DNA of 41,875 nucleotides, from NCBI GenBank assembly GCA_964437615.1, contig CAYTHL010000006.1, positions 1-41,875 of the forward strand, written 5' to 3'. Within the stretch, counting starts at the first letter, position 1, and every line of letters starts with the position of its first letter. The notes beneath the pieces were generated by a model. That model saw only the letters and a program-made list of their open reading frames with translations. It did not search any database and had not been told where the DNA came from. Origin of the DNA: RGIG4790 sp964437615. GTDB lineage: Bacteria > Bacillota > Clostridia > Christensenellales > UBA1242. Of this stretch, positions 15,987 to 25,700 are shown piece after piece. A program made the position numbers and the translations under genes.

Positions 15987-17012
15987 ATGAAGCAAAAAGA
16001 CGTTTTTAACAACATATTAGAGCGGGCGGCGGGCAGCACAGCAAGAATAGTTTTGCCCGAGGGTCACGACCCACGAGTTTTGGAGGCCGCCGAAATTGCC
16101 AGCACCCAAAATCTGTGCAAAATAATTTTGCTGGGGGATAAAATTACGCTAGCGTCTAGATTAAGCAAAAAAGCCTTAAAAAATATAACCATTATAGACC
16201 CAAAAACGCAGGCCAAAAAGCGAGAAATGTACGCCAATAGCCTGTACGAACTGCGCAAAGACAAGGGTTTAACCGAAGACGCCGCCATGGAAATGTTAAA
16301 AGACAACCTAACCTATGCCATGATGATGCTTAAAAGCGAAGATGCCGAGGGCGTGGTTGCCGGCGCAGTAAGGGAGTCGGCAGATGTACTTAAATCTGCG
16401 TTTAAGATAATAAAAACTAGGCCAAATGTTAGTAAGGTTTCATCTGCAATGATTATGGAAATGCCGCAGGGCAGTCCGCTTGGCGCCAACGGAATGATGG
16501 TCTTTGCCGACTGCGCCGTAAACATAGACCCAACTGACGAAGAACTTGCCGATATTGCCTTGCTTTCGGCAGAAACGGCTAAGTCTATTTGCGCTATAAA
16601 GCCAGTTGTGGCGCTGCTGTCGTTTTCTACCAAAGCTGACGAAGATGTAAATAGCGAGTTTGTGCAAAAGGTTAAGCGCGCCTATAAAATTTTGCGTAGA
16701 AAAGACCCAAGCCTAATTTGTGACGGCGAGTTGCAAGCAGATGCCGCCATAATTCCAGAAGTTGCCGACCGCAAATGTCGTGGCAGCGTAGTAGAAGGTA
16801 GGGCAAATGTGCTAATATTTCCAAATATAGATAGCGGTAACATTTGCTATAAGCTTGTACAGCGCATAGCTGGCGTCCGTGCCATAGGCCCAATTTTGCA
16901 AGGCTTAAATAAGCCAGTTAACGACCTATCCCGTGGCTGCACTGCCCAAGAAATTGTACTAAACATTGCCATAACAGTGCTGCAAAGCAAATCCACCATA
17001 AAAGGCGCCTAA
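15987..17012 (+). CDS. pta: Phosphate acetyltransferase
   Basis: A 341-residue enzyme of the short Pta class that converts acetyl-CoA and phosphate to acetyl phosphate. Family features include RIVLPEGHDPRVLEAA at the start, GVVAGAVRESADVL in the middle, and NVLIFPNIDSGNICYKLVQR near the end. It works with AckA to produce ATP and acetate in fermentation. AATAGGAGAA precedes the ATG. Although pta and ackA are neighbours, 356 bases separate them, with a palindrome and a separate promoter candidate. Confidence 0.96.
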   Translation: MKQKDVFNNILERAAGSTARIVLPEGHDPRVLEAAEIASTQNLCKIILLGDKITLASRLSKKALKNITIIDPKTQAKKREMYANSLYELRKDKGLTEDAAMEMLKDNLTYAMMMLKSEDAEGVVAGAVRESADVLKSAFKIIKTRPNVSKVSSAMIMEMPQGSPLGANGMMVFADCAVNIDPTDEELADIALLSAETAKSICAIKPVVALLSFSTKADEDVNSEFVQKVKRAYKILRRKDPSLICDGELQADAAIIPEVADRKCRGSVVEGRANVLIFPNIDSGNICYKLVQRIAGVRAIGPILQGLNKPVNDLSRGCTAQEIVLNIAITVLQSKSTIKGA

Positions 17013-17035
17013 CCCGCCGCTACCCTAGATTTTAT

Positions 17036-17060
17036 GGGGTACTATGCGTGGCATAACACC
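17036..17060. repeat. Palindromic repeat, copy 3 (after pta)
   Basis: GGGGTACTATGCG-T-GGCATAACACC. The core differs from the consensus but TATGC/GCATA still pairs. It lies 24 bases after the pta stop. Confidence 0.75.
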
Positions 17061-17278
17061 CAGTTTTGGGGTGGCAAAATTAGTTTTCAAATATTTTTTT
17101 TGTAATATATAATTGCAAAATTCTAAAAAACCATACTATGGTAACTGTTGATGTCCCCTAGTAAGTGGGCTGACTGCCATGCGGCAAGTTTTTGTGGCAG
17201 ACTTAGAATTGTTTGGCTGAGTATAGAGTATCTGACAATAAACTGATGTTAAAAAATATCAATAATAGGCTAATTTGC

Positions 17279-17308
17279 TTGACAAATTTGGCGGCAGCGG
17301 GGTAAACT
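17279..17308 (+). promoter_or_regulatory. Promoter of ackA
   Basis: A perfect TTGACA (17279-17284), an 18-base spacer and TAAACT (17303-17308), about 60 bases before the ackA start. I see nothing else in the 356-base pta-ackA gap besides this and palindrome copy 3. Confidence 0.6.
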
Positions 17309-17368
17309 TACCTAGTAAATTTTGTGGCGGCCCAAAAGGCTTGCCAACTATTGTTTTAGGAGGAATTT

Positions 17369-18577
17369 ATGAAAATATTGGTACTAAATGCGGGCAGCAG
17401 TTCGCTAAAATATCAACTAATAGAAAACGAGTCAGGCGAGGTGCTTATAAAAGGCCTGTGCGAAAGAATTGGCATAGACGGCGGTCATATCGAGAACAAA
17501 GTTCGTGGCACTAAGCAAGATATTTATGTAGAAATGCCAAACCACACTGTGGCACTAAACAAGGTTTTGGAGATTTTGGTAGACAAAAAAATTGGTGCAA
17601 TAAGCAGTTTGTCACAAATTGACGCCATTGGTCACAGAATTGTGCATGGTGGCGAAGAATTTAAAAAAGCAACCAAAATTGAGGGTGATGTCTTGGCCAA
17701 AATTAAGGATTTAATTCCGCTTGCGCCACTGCATAATCCTGCCAATGTTCAAGGTATAGAGGCATGCCAAAAGCTAATGCCAAACGTTCCGCAAGTTGCA
17801 GTGTTCGACACAGCTTTTCACAGCACAATGCAGCCTACTGCGTACAGATACGCCATCCCTACCGAGGACTACACCAAACACCATATCCGCAAGTACGGCT
17901 TTCATGGCACTAGCCACAAGTATGTAAGCCAAAGGCTGGCAGAAATTACTGGCAAAAAGGGCAGATTTATAATTTTACATATCGGCAATGGTGCTTCAAT
18001 TAGTGCCGTCAACAGCGGAATTTGCCAAGACACTAGCATGGGCTACACTCCGCTAGATGGCTGCGTTATGGGCACAAGAAGCGGCAGCGTAGACGCCTCA
18101 ATTTTGCCAGTGCTATGCAAAAAACACAACCTAACCATAGAGCAAGCCATAGATTATCTAAACAAAAAGAGTGGTTGGCTTGGCATCTGCGGGCTTAGCG
18201 ACAGCCGAGATATAGAAAATAGGTCGGCCAACCCAAATGACCATTCTGCTGAGGCTGAGGCTTGCAGACTAGCCAACGAGCTAAGAGCCTATGTAGACAA
18301 AAAGATTTTGGGCGGATACGCCTTTGCGCTTGGCGGCGTAGATGCAATTGCATTTACTGCGGGCGTTGGCGAAAACAGCCCAATTTACCGCGAGCTTGTG
18401 CTAACTGGGCTATCTAGTTTTGGCATAAAACTAGACGACAATCGAAACAGGGTAAACTTTAAGCGTGGCGAAGAACAATTAATATCCACCGACGACAGCG
18501 CTGTAAAAGTGTATGTAATACCTACTAACGAAGAATTGCAAATAGCAAGAGAAACTGCCGAAGTGCTAGGTTTATAA
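17369..18577 (+). CDS. ackA: Acetate kinase
   Basis: A 402-residue ASKHA-fold kinase that turns acetyl phosphate and ADP into acetate and ATP. Clear motifs: VLNAGSSSLKYQL at the start, IGHRIVHGGEEF with the substrate-binding Arg, VAVFDTAFHSTMQ with the catalytic Asp, RKYGFHGTSHKYVSQR with the His, and MGTRSGSVDAS with the second Arg. Length is standard. AGGAGG lies seven bases before the ATG. Confidence 0.98.
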   Translation: MKILVLNAGSSSLKYQLIENESGEVLIKGLCERIGIDGGHIENKVRGTKQDIYVEMPNHTVALNKVLEILVDKKIGAISSLSQIDAIGHRIVHGGEEFKKATKIEGDVLAKIKDLIPLAPLHNPANVQGIEACQKLMPNVPQVAVFDTAFHSTMQPTAYRYAIPTEDYTKHHIRKYGFHGTSHKYVSQRLAEITGKKGRFIILHIGNGASISAVNSGICQDTSMGYTPLDGCVMGTRSGSVDASILPVLCKKHNLTIEQAIDYLNKKSGWLGICGLSDSRDIENRSANPNDHSAEAEACRLANELRAYVDKKILGGYAFALGGVDAIAFTAGVGENSPIYRELVLTGLSSFGIKLDDNRNRVNFKRGEEQLISTDDSAVKVYVIPTNEELQIARETAEVLGL

Positions 18578-18676
18578 ATTCTGCTACCAAAAGGTATAAA
18601 ACTTACTACAGAAGCAAAAAAAGTGCCAATAAACACCTAATTTATCAAAAATTATAATCAAAATTAAAAAATATAA

Positions 18677-18705
18677 TTGACAAAACGGCGGCAATGGTAT
18701 ATAAT
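18677..18705 (+). promoter_or_regulatory. Consensus promoter of rpmF
   Basis: TTGACA (18677-18682), 17 bases, TATAAT (18700-18705): a perfect sigma-A type promoter. The leader of about 70 bases includes a possible hairpin GGCCT (18729-18733) with AGGCC (18754-18758) before the ribosome site. Confidence 0.9.
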
Positions 18706-18782
18706 CGCTTTGCACAAATAAAAACCTGGGCCTAAATGCTAGCAATTTTGCCAAGGCCATGGGGGATAATCAGGAGGAAAAA

Positions 18783-18983
18783 ATGGCTGTACCAAAACAT
18801 AAAGTCAGCAAGGCAGCAACATCTAGCCGTCATGCAAGCAATCGCAAAGCCACTTCGCCAACATTAACAGAGTGTCCTCAGTGCCACGAGCCTAAGGCAT
18901 CTCATGCAGTATGCCCAAATTGCGGATACTACAAAGGCGAAAAGAAGATTCTTGTAAAAGCCGACAAACAAAAAAAAGCTTAA
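18783..18983 (+). CDS. rpmF: 50S ribosomal protein L32
   Basis: A 66-residue L32 beginning MAVPKHKVSKA, with a Cys4 zinc ribbon: CPQCHEPK and CPNCGYYKG. The start is ATG 18783, with AGGAGG seven bases upstream; a longer in-frame start at 18759 lies before that site and is rejected. In many relatives a DUF177 gene (yceD) precedes rpmF; none is present here. An intrinsic terminator follows, so it is a monocistronic unit. Confidence 0.97.
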   Translation: MAVPKHKVSKAATSSRHASNRKATSPTLTECPQCHEPKASHAVCPNCGYYKGEKKILVKADKQKKA

Positions 18984-19010
18984 ATATCAAACCAACCAAA
19001 GACAATCTAG

Positions 19011-19034
19011 CTGCCAATACTTGGCAGTTTTTTT
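19011..19034 (+). terminator. Intrinsic terminator of rpmF
   Basis: CTGCCAA-TAC-TTGGCAG followed by seven T. Confidence 0.93.
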
Positions 19035-19175
19035 GTTTGCAAAAACTTTTGGGTCTTGTTTGGTTTTGCTTAAAAATGGCTTGCTTTTATTAATAAAAAA
19101 GAGGATAAATTTTGCTTTAAAAACTAATTTTTAATCTACACTTTAAATTTCTTGTAACAAAATTTTTAAAAAGTA

Positions 19176-19204
19176 TTTACAAACATTCAAAGCCGTGATA
19201 TTAT
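19176..19204 (+). promoter_or_regulatory. Promoter of the 391-codon orphan gene
   Basis: TTTACA (19176-19181), 17 bases, TATTAT (19199-19204), 30 bases upstream of the start codon. Confidence 0.75.
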
Positions 19205-19234
19205 CTTGGGGATTTTTATTTCAAGGAGAATTTT

Positions 19235-20410
19235 ATGGAAAACAAAGAACAATTATTAAATCAAGAATTATTGCAAAGGGAATTTTTAAGCAAAATTGGA
19301 GTAATGCCTACAATAGATAGAATTGTTAAAAATAAAACAGTAGACAACATTGCACTGGTAGGTTTGCAATCACAAGATGATAAAGTAGACTATTTTTGCC
19401 AAGGAGAATTTACTTTAATAAAGCTGCTAACTGAAAACCTTTACAACATAATTAAAAATTATCCTATAACAGCAGCAGTGATTGCAAATAATCAAGAATA
19501 TTTTGCAAGCCAAAAACAATCTGCAGACGATATATCTATCAAACTCAATGAGTTTTCTGTAAGACCAGACCCAACGCATGTAACAGATGATTCTTTAAAT
19601 AAAGAAATGGACGAAATGTTGCAAAAAATTAATGTAAATACGCTTTATGATAGCTATGTTGTTGTAAACAAATTGTTAGCTAAATTTTCTGAGCAACTAA
19701 ACGCTGATAAAGAGATAAAAAAAGATGCATATGCACAAGGCTATTATGCTATGCTAGAAAACACATCAGACATTTTTAAATCTGCGCTTAGCACAACCAA
19801 ATTAATTGTTCAAAACACAAGCGACGGAGCCGAAATAGATTACAAAAAAATATTAAAACAAAACGATAAAATGAAAGCAAAATTAACGCTACTAACAAAT
19901 ACGATAAACAGATTGGAACTAAATCTTCCTTATTTAATGTACGATTCTATTTTGGCTATGTACGATTTTAATAGTAAAAGCGTTGAAAAATTTATAAAAG
20001 AAAGTGGTCTTATTTTAGAAGATACTAAAAAAGATACTATTTTTAAAGCAACTGCGTCTGATGTTGATGATATATCAGACACAGAAAAAGCCAGACTTGC
20101 AGCCATTAAGCGTGCTAACAACCTATATTTGCGTCTATCACAAGAATATTTACCAGACCTAGTGGCAGAAGCATACAGATACAGCACAACGCCATGCGGC
20201 AATGTTATTTACGATAGCTTTATAAAAAATCAAAAGACAATAAACAATCTTGTTGATAATATTAGGGCAAAAGGGGAGTTTATGCCACTAGCCAGCACAG
20301 CCACTAAGGCGCAAGCAGACGATGCTATTAAGCAACTTAACAACACTTTAAACCGAATTTACAAAGTTAGTGGGGCTGCCGCCGAGCCAGATTTTGCAGT
20401 ATTTGAATAA
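19235..20410 (+). CDS. Hypothetical protein, 391 residues
   Basis: Not recognised. It is a soluble, largely helical, Lys/Asn/Asp-rich protein without signal peptide or membrane segments. Runs of likely helix cover most of its length (for example KEMDEMLQKINVNTLYDSY and DDAIKQLNNTLNRIYKV), with no catalytic motif I can identify. The gene looks more AT-rich than its neighbours, with many AAA, ATA and TTA codons. It has its own promoter, a good AAGGAG site and a palindrome after it, and it interrupts the usual rpmF-plsX adjacency, which suggests a later insertion. Function unknown. Confidence 0.75.
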   Translation: MENKEQLLNQELLQREFLSKIGVMPTIDRIVKNKTVDNIALVGLQSQDDKVDYFCQGEFTLIKLLTENLYNIIKNYPITAAVIANNQEYFASQKQSADDISIKLNEFSVRPDPTHVTDDSLNKEMDEMLQKINVNTLYDSYVVVNKLLAKFSEQLNADKEIKKDAYAQGYYAMLENTSDIFKSALSTTKLIVQNTSDGAEIDYKKILKQNDKMKAKLTLLTNTINRLELNLPYLMYDSILAMYDFNSKSVEKFIKESGLILEDTKKDTIFKATASDVDDISDTEKARLAAIKRANNLYLRLSQEYLPDLVAEAYRYSTTPCGNVIYDSFIKNQKTINNLVDNIRAKGEFMPLASTATKAQADDAIKQLNNTLNRIYKVSGAAAEPDFAVFE

Positions 20411-20463
20411 TTAGTAAAGGCTACAAAAAGTAAAAATAAAAGCAATATAAACCAACAAAAATA

Positions 20464-20489
20464 GGGTATTATGTCAGACATAGTACCCC
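20464..20489. repeat. Palindromic repeat, copy 4 (after the 391-codon orphan)
   Basis: GGGTATTATGTC-A-GACATAGTACCCC followed by ATTTTTT and then CTGCCATTAAGCC, a tail shared with copy 7. Apart from this and a TATAAT at 20651-20656 without a clear -35, the 318-base stretch before plsX shows nothing. Confidence 0.9.
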
Positions 20490-20728
20490 ATTTTTTCTGC
20501 CATTAAGCCACAATAATTATAGCTAGTGGCACAAAATACAACATTAAAGAATTTGTTAAAATTAACTTTAACTATTTTCAAATGCCAAAATCCGGCAAAC
20601 AAATTTTTAAAATTATGCAAAATCGTTAGGCAAAAGTTAGCAGAATAATATATAATATATCCTGAATTTATGTTAAAACTAGGCATATGTTATAAGCGTA
20701 TGCCCAAATTTAACAAAAAGGAGAGTTT

Positions 20729-21748
20729 ATGAAGATTGTCATTGACGCTTTTGGCGGCGACTATGCCCCAGAAGAGATTGTAAAAGGGGCTATCACCAGC
20801 GTAAATCTGCTAGAAGACATGCAAATTGTCCTTACCGGAAATGCCCAAAAAATTCAGCAGGTGCTAGATGATTACGGCTACAAGGGTGGCAAAATTACCA
20901 TAGTTGATGCCCCAAGCGTAATAACCAACGAAGAAAGCCCAACTCTTGCCATTAGGCAAAAGAAAGACAGCAGCCTTGTTGTGGCGTTAGATATGCTTAA
21001 AGAAAATGACGACATTGACGCAATAATCAGTGCTGGCAGCACCGGCGCCGTGCTAACTGGTGCTTTGCTTAGAGTTGGCAGACTTAAAAGCGTGTTGCGC
21101 CCTGCATTGGCTCCAACTTTGCCAAACCTTGCTGGCGGGCAGACCTTGCTTATAGATTGCGGCGCAAATGTCGATTGCAAACCAGAATATTTGGCACAGT
21201 TTGCCGTTATGGGCAGCGAGTACCTAAAAAGTATGTTTGGAGTAGAAAACCCTAGGGTTGCGCTAGTAAATATCGGCACCGAAGACCACAAGGGCAACAC
21301 CTTAACTCACGCCGCCTTTGAACTTTTAAGCAAAACTCCAAACATAAATTTTGTCGGCAATATGGAAGCGCGCGACGCACTTAGTGGCAAGTATGATGTC
21401 CTTGTTTGCGACGGCTTTGTTGGTAACACCTTGCTTAAATCTACCGAGGGTGCCGTTGATGCCGTCAACAAACTTCTAAAAGAAGAGATACTAAAATGTG
21501 GCGTGCGTGGCAAACTTGGCTATTTAATGCTAAAACCAGCCTTTAAAGGTTTAAAAAATAGGCTAAATTACACTTCGGTGGGCGGTTCTGCATTTTTGGG
21601 CATTAAAAAACTTGTCATAAAAACGCACGGCAGCAGCAAGGCCGAAACAATATACAGCTGCGTCCGTCAAGCGCAAGCCTTGCACAATGCCAAAATGATA
21701 GAGAATTTGGCGGCCAGCCTTGTCAGTTTAGATACGGGGGAAGAATGA
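20729..21748 (+). CDS. plsX: Phosphate acyltransferase PlsX
   Basis: A 339-residue peripheral membrane enzyme that makes acyl phosphate from acyl-ACP for phosphatidic acid synthesis. The N-terminus IVIDAFGGDYAPEEIVKGA, ISAGSTGAVLTGAL and CDGFVGNTLLKSTEG are family signatures. AAGGAG lies before the ATG. Its stop overlaps the rnc start (ATGA), so the pair is translationally coupled; acpP, often found between them, is absent here. Confidence 0.97.
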   Translation: MKIVIDAFGGDYAPEEIVKGAITSVNLLEDMQIVLTGNAQKIQQVLDDYGYKGGKITIVDAPSVITNEESPTLAIRQKKDSSLVVALDMLKENDDIDAIISAGSTGAVLTGALLRVGRLKSVLRPALAPTLPNLAGGQTLLIDCGANVDCKPEYLAQFAVMGSEYLKSMFGVENPRVALVNIGTEDHKGNTLTHAAFELLSKTPNINFVGNMEARDALSGKYDVLVCDGFVGNTLLKSTEGAVDAVNKLLKEEILKCGVRGKLGYLMLKPAFKGLKNRLNYTSVGGSAFLGIKKLVIKTHGSSKAETIYSCVRQAQALHNAKMIENLAASLVSLDTGEE

Positions 21749-22407
21749 TAGACAATTTAGCAATAGAGCAGAAAATCGGCTACAAATTTAAGGACAAAAA
21801 GCTGCTGGAAGTTGCATTTACGCACCCAAGCTACGCCAACGAGCATAAAACAAAAAGTAATCAGCGGCTAGAGTTTTTGGGCGATGCCGTGCTAGAACTT
21901 ATTGTAACAGACAAACTCTTTTCCACCTATGTGGGCAGCGAGGGTGACCTAACAAAATACCGCGCAAGCCTAGTAAGTCAGCCAACCTTAGCGTTTATAA
22001 TAGAGCAACTTGGGCTAGAAGACTACTTGCAGAAAGGCAAGGGCGAAAGCCGCAACGGCATAGACAGCAAAGGTATTAAGTGCGATTTATTTGAGGCCAT
22101 TGTTGGGGCAATTTACCTAGACGGCGGATATGCCGAGGCGCAAAAGTTTGTGCTTGGGCTGCTGCAAGACGCAATAAGCAACATTTCAGACGCCACTGAC
22201 AAAAATTACAAAAGCCTGCTGCAAGAAAAACTCAAAAACCAAAAGATAGTTTACCGCACCACCAAAAAGGGCGAAGACCATAACCCAACCTACACCTGCA
22301 CCGTTTTAGTAAACGGCATAAACTGTGGCAAGGGTATTGGCGGAAGTAAGAAGGTTGCCGAACAGGCTGCCGCCCGCGAAGCTTTTAGGGCATCTTTTCG
22401 CGGCTAG
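21745..22407 (+). CDS. rnc: Ribonuclease III
   Basis: A 220-residue double-strand-specific endonuclease for rRNA and mRNA processing. The signature QRLEFLGDAVLE (40-51) contains Glu43 and Asp47; Asp114 and Glu117 in KCDLFEAIVG complete the metal site. A dsRNA-binding domain fills about 150-216, ending in SKKVAEQAAAREAF. The last codons (reading FRASFRG) and the stop are formed by the first arm and box of a structured repeat, so the C-terminus may have been rewritten by it. Confidence 0.96.
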   Translation: MIDNLAIEQKIGYKFKDKKLLEVAFTHPSYANEHKTKSNQRLEFLGDAVLELIVTDKLFSTYVGSEGDLTKYRASLVSQPTLAFIIEQLGLEDYLQKGKGESRNGIDSKGIKCDLFEAIVGAIYLDGGYAEAQKFVLGLLQDAISNISDATDKNYKSLLQEKLKNQKIVYRTTKKGEDHNPTYTCTVLVNGINCGKGIGGSKKVAEQAAAREAFRASFRG

Positions 22408-22648
22408 CAGCGTCATAAACATTTTACCACTTGGTCATTTACGTTTATGTAAACTCGCTCGTGGATAAAATATTTACTCCTTGCTATCCATCGAAAATCT
22501 GCCCTAAAAAAGAGGAATTATCTTTTCGCGGCTAGCAGCGTCATAAACATTTTACCACTTGGTCATTTACGTTTATGTAAACTCGCTCGTGGATAAAATA
22601 TTTACTCCTTGCTATCCATCGAAAATCTGCCCTAAAAAAGAGGAATTA
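22383..22648 (+). repeat. Structured hairpin repeat, copies C1 and C2 (after rnc)
   Basis: C1: TTTTAGGGCA (22383-22392, inside rnc) pairs with TGCCCTAAAA (22500-22509); after a symmetric TC/TC loop, TTTTCG (22395-22400) pairs with CGAAAA (22492-22497); ATTTTACCAC pairs with GTGGATAAAAT; the tip is TTTAC/GTAAA. Conserved loop sequences are GCGTCAT and ACTCCTTGCT. The segment 22393-22520 is repeated without a change as 22521-22648, a 128-base tandem duplication. Confidence 0.9.
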
Positions 22649-22740
22649 TCTTTTCGCAGCTAGCAGCGTCACTATGTATATTTGCCTTGCTCTATTTACG
22701 CTAGCGGCGCTAGAAAATTTATAAAATCTGCTATAAGTCA
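22649..22740 (+). repeat. Truncated structured repeat C3 (before smc)
   Basis: A third unit starts TCTTTTCGCAGCTAGCAGCGTCACTA, then follows the ffh-type variant (TATATTTGCCTTGCT, TATTTACG) and loses similarity after about 22700. It fills the space up to the smc ribosome-binding region. No confident smc promoter was found. Confidence 0.65.
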
Positions 22741-22770
22741 CTAAAAATTTATAACTAAGGACTATCTAAA

Positions 22771-25700
22771 ATGAAATTTAAAAAAATGGAAATTTATGGC
22801 TTTAAAAGCTTTGCTGACAAGCTAGAAGTTAGTTTTGACAGCGGCGTTACGGCCATAGTTGGGCCAAACGGCTGCGGAAAGAGCAATGTTGCCGACAGCA
22901 TCAGGTTTGTCATGGGCGAAAACAGCGCCAAAAGTATGCGTGGCAGCAGCATGCAAGACGTTATTTTTAACGGCACTCAAAGCCGCAAGCCGCTTAGTTT
23001 TTGCGAGGTCAGCTTGTATTTTGACAACTCCGAAAAGATTTTTCCACTAGATTATAACGAAGTTGTGCTTAGCCGCAAGTTATATAAAAGCGGCGAGAGC
23101 GAATACGCTATAAACAAAAATCCGGTTAGGCGCAAGGACATTGTCGACGCCCTGCGGGATAGCGGGCTTGGGCGAGATAGCTATTGCGTAATAGGTCAAG
23201 GCAAAATAGATAGTCTGCTTTCGGCAAAGCCCGAAGAACGCCGTTCAGTGTTTGAAGAGGCGGCGGGCATAAGTCGGTTTAAAAGCCGCAAGCAAGAGGC
23301 AGAAAGCAAGCTTGCCCGCACAAGGGACAACCTAAATAGGCTTAACGACATAATTTTTGAGCTAGAAAATCAGCTTGGGCCGCTAAAAAAGCAGAGCGAA
23401 AACGCCAAGAAATTTTTGGAATACAAAGAACAACTTAAAAACTTGGAACTTAATATTTATGTCTATCAGTACGACCACGCAAGCGGTAGCAAGGCGGCAA
23501 TTAAGTCTAAGTTAGAGGGCATAAACCAAGAGTTTGCCCTTAAGCAAGCAGGGCTAGAAAAGGCAGTTGCCGACTACAACACCAGCATGGACAACATCAG
23601 CAAGTTAGACTCTCAGCTTGCCGACCTAAATAGCCAGCTTGTAGAGCTTTCTATCAGCCTAGAAAAGCAAAACGGCGAGGCTAAAATTATTCAAGAAAGG
23701 TTATCTACATTAACCGAGCAAGCCGACAGATTTAACCGCGAATTTAATCAGGACAAAACGCTGCACGAGGCACTAATTAGTCAGCAGCAAGAAAAAGAGA
23801 AAAACTTAGCCGAAACTCGCCGCAATTTAGAAAAAATAGAAAGGCAAATAGAGCAAGTAAACAGCGAATACCTAGACATTGTAGATAGGTTGACGGCTGG
23901 CGAGCAGTCCACCAAGGAAACAGGCGAAGAAATTTATTCGGCGCTTGAAAGCCTTGGCGATGTAAAATCTACCGTTAGCAGCCTAAAAGCCGAGCAAAGT
24001 ATGCTTGCCGAAAAGCAAGCCGAAGAAGAAAAGCATATTTTTGGGCTAAAAGATGATCTTTCTAGTGCCGAGTCTAAGCTTGCTGAGTGCGGCGAAAACC
24101 TTTCTAGGCTAGAAACCGAGCTTGCTGGGCTAAAATCGCAAAAACACTCCGCCGAAGAAGATGTGCTTGCCACAAACAGAGCCTTAACCCAGCTGGGCAT
24201 CAGCCTAGACGACAAGCGTGTAGAATATCATACAAAGTTGTCGCGCGCAAAAGTTCTGCAAGAAATGGCCGAAGAAAACGAGGGCTACATAATCTCGGTA
24301 AAAAGGCTGTTAGAGCAGGCCAAAACCAACAGCACGCTTGGCGGCATGATCGTCGGCGTGGTTGCAAAACTAATGAAAGTTCCAGCCCAACTAGAAGTGG
24401 CAGTAGAAATGGCACTTGGTGCAAGCGTACAAAATATAGTAACCAAAAACGAAGACGATGCCAAATACATTGTAAATTATCTTAAAGAGCGCAAGTTTGG
24501 CAGAGCAACTTTCTTGCCAATTAGCAGCATGAAAGAAAGGCGCGTGCCAGACATTGTTAATAGCAAACTTTCTAGCAAGGGCGTACTTGGCATTGCCAGC
24601 GACCTAATTAGCTACGACAGTCGTCTAGACCCCGTGTTTAAAAGTCTACTTGGCAGCACGGTGGTTGTGGACAATATAGACAACGCCATAAGTTTTAGCC
24701 GTGCAACAGCCTACAGCGCAAAAATTGTCACTCTAGACGGCGATGTTATAAACCCCGCTGGTTCTATCTCTGGCGGAAGCCGAAAAGAAAACACAAGCAA
24801 TATTATAGGCCGAGAGCGTGAAATTGCCGACCTAAATAAAGAACTTAAACTGCTAGAAACAGAACTTGCCTCCGAAACCAAAAAGCAAGAGGCAACCAAG
24901 GCAAGCCTAGCCGAGCAAAACGCAAAACTCACACAAATTGGCGCCAAAATTCAGGACAAAGAAGTAGAATTAATCCGCACTCGTGACGAAAGCGACGCAC
25001 AAGATGCCTTAATTGGCGACCTGCATAAACAACTGCGTCAAGCGCAGTTTGCAAAAGAGGCGTTGGACGACCGTGTTGTGGCAGTTGGCGAAGCCCTAGA
25101 AATTGCGGCACGCCAAATGGGCGAAAAATTGCAAGAGCGTACCGAGGCAAGCGAAAACAAGCGTAAGGCTGATAGCAAGTTCGATTTACTCCGCAAGCAA
25201 AGGGAGAGTTTGTATGACAAACTTACTAACCTAAAAATTGAGCAGACCACCACCGAGGCGGCTATTCAATCGGCAGCAGAAGGGTTAGATAAACTTGCTA
25301 CAGATATAGCAGTCAGCGAGGATAGGCAGCGCGAAAATAGGCTTGCCGCCCAAATAAACGCCACAAAAATTGGCGAGTTAAAAAACATTTTAAACAACTT
25401 TACAAACGACGAACACTATGTTGCCATAACTGCAAAAATTGCCGGCGTTAAGGAGCAACTTAGCGGGTTAGACAACTTTAAGATAAAGCAGCAAGGGCTA
25501 GCTGCCGAGGCCGACCAAGCCAAGTTAGAATATTCGGCTCAATTGCAACAAATTGCCGAAAAACGCAGCAAGGAAGAACTGCGTCTAACCCAAATAGACG
25601 CCGAAGTTGAAGCTATGCAAGAGCGTGTTTGGGAAGAATACAGCATGACTTACGCCGATGCCCTAAACTTTAAGAAAGAATACTTTAACCTAACCGAGGG

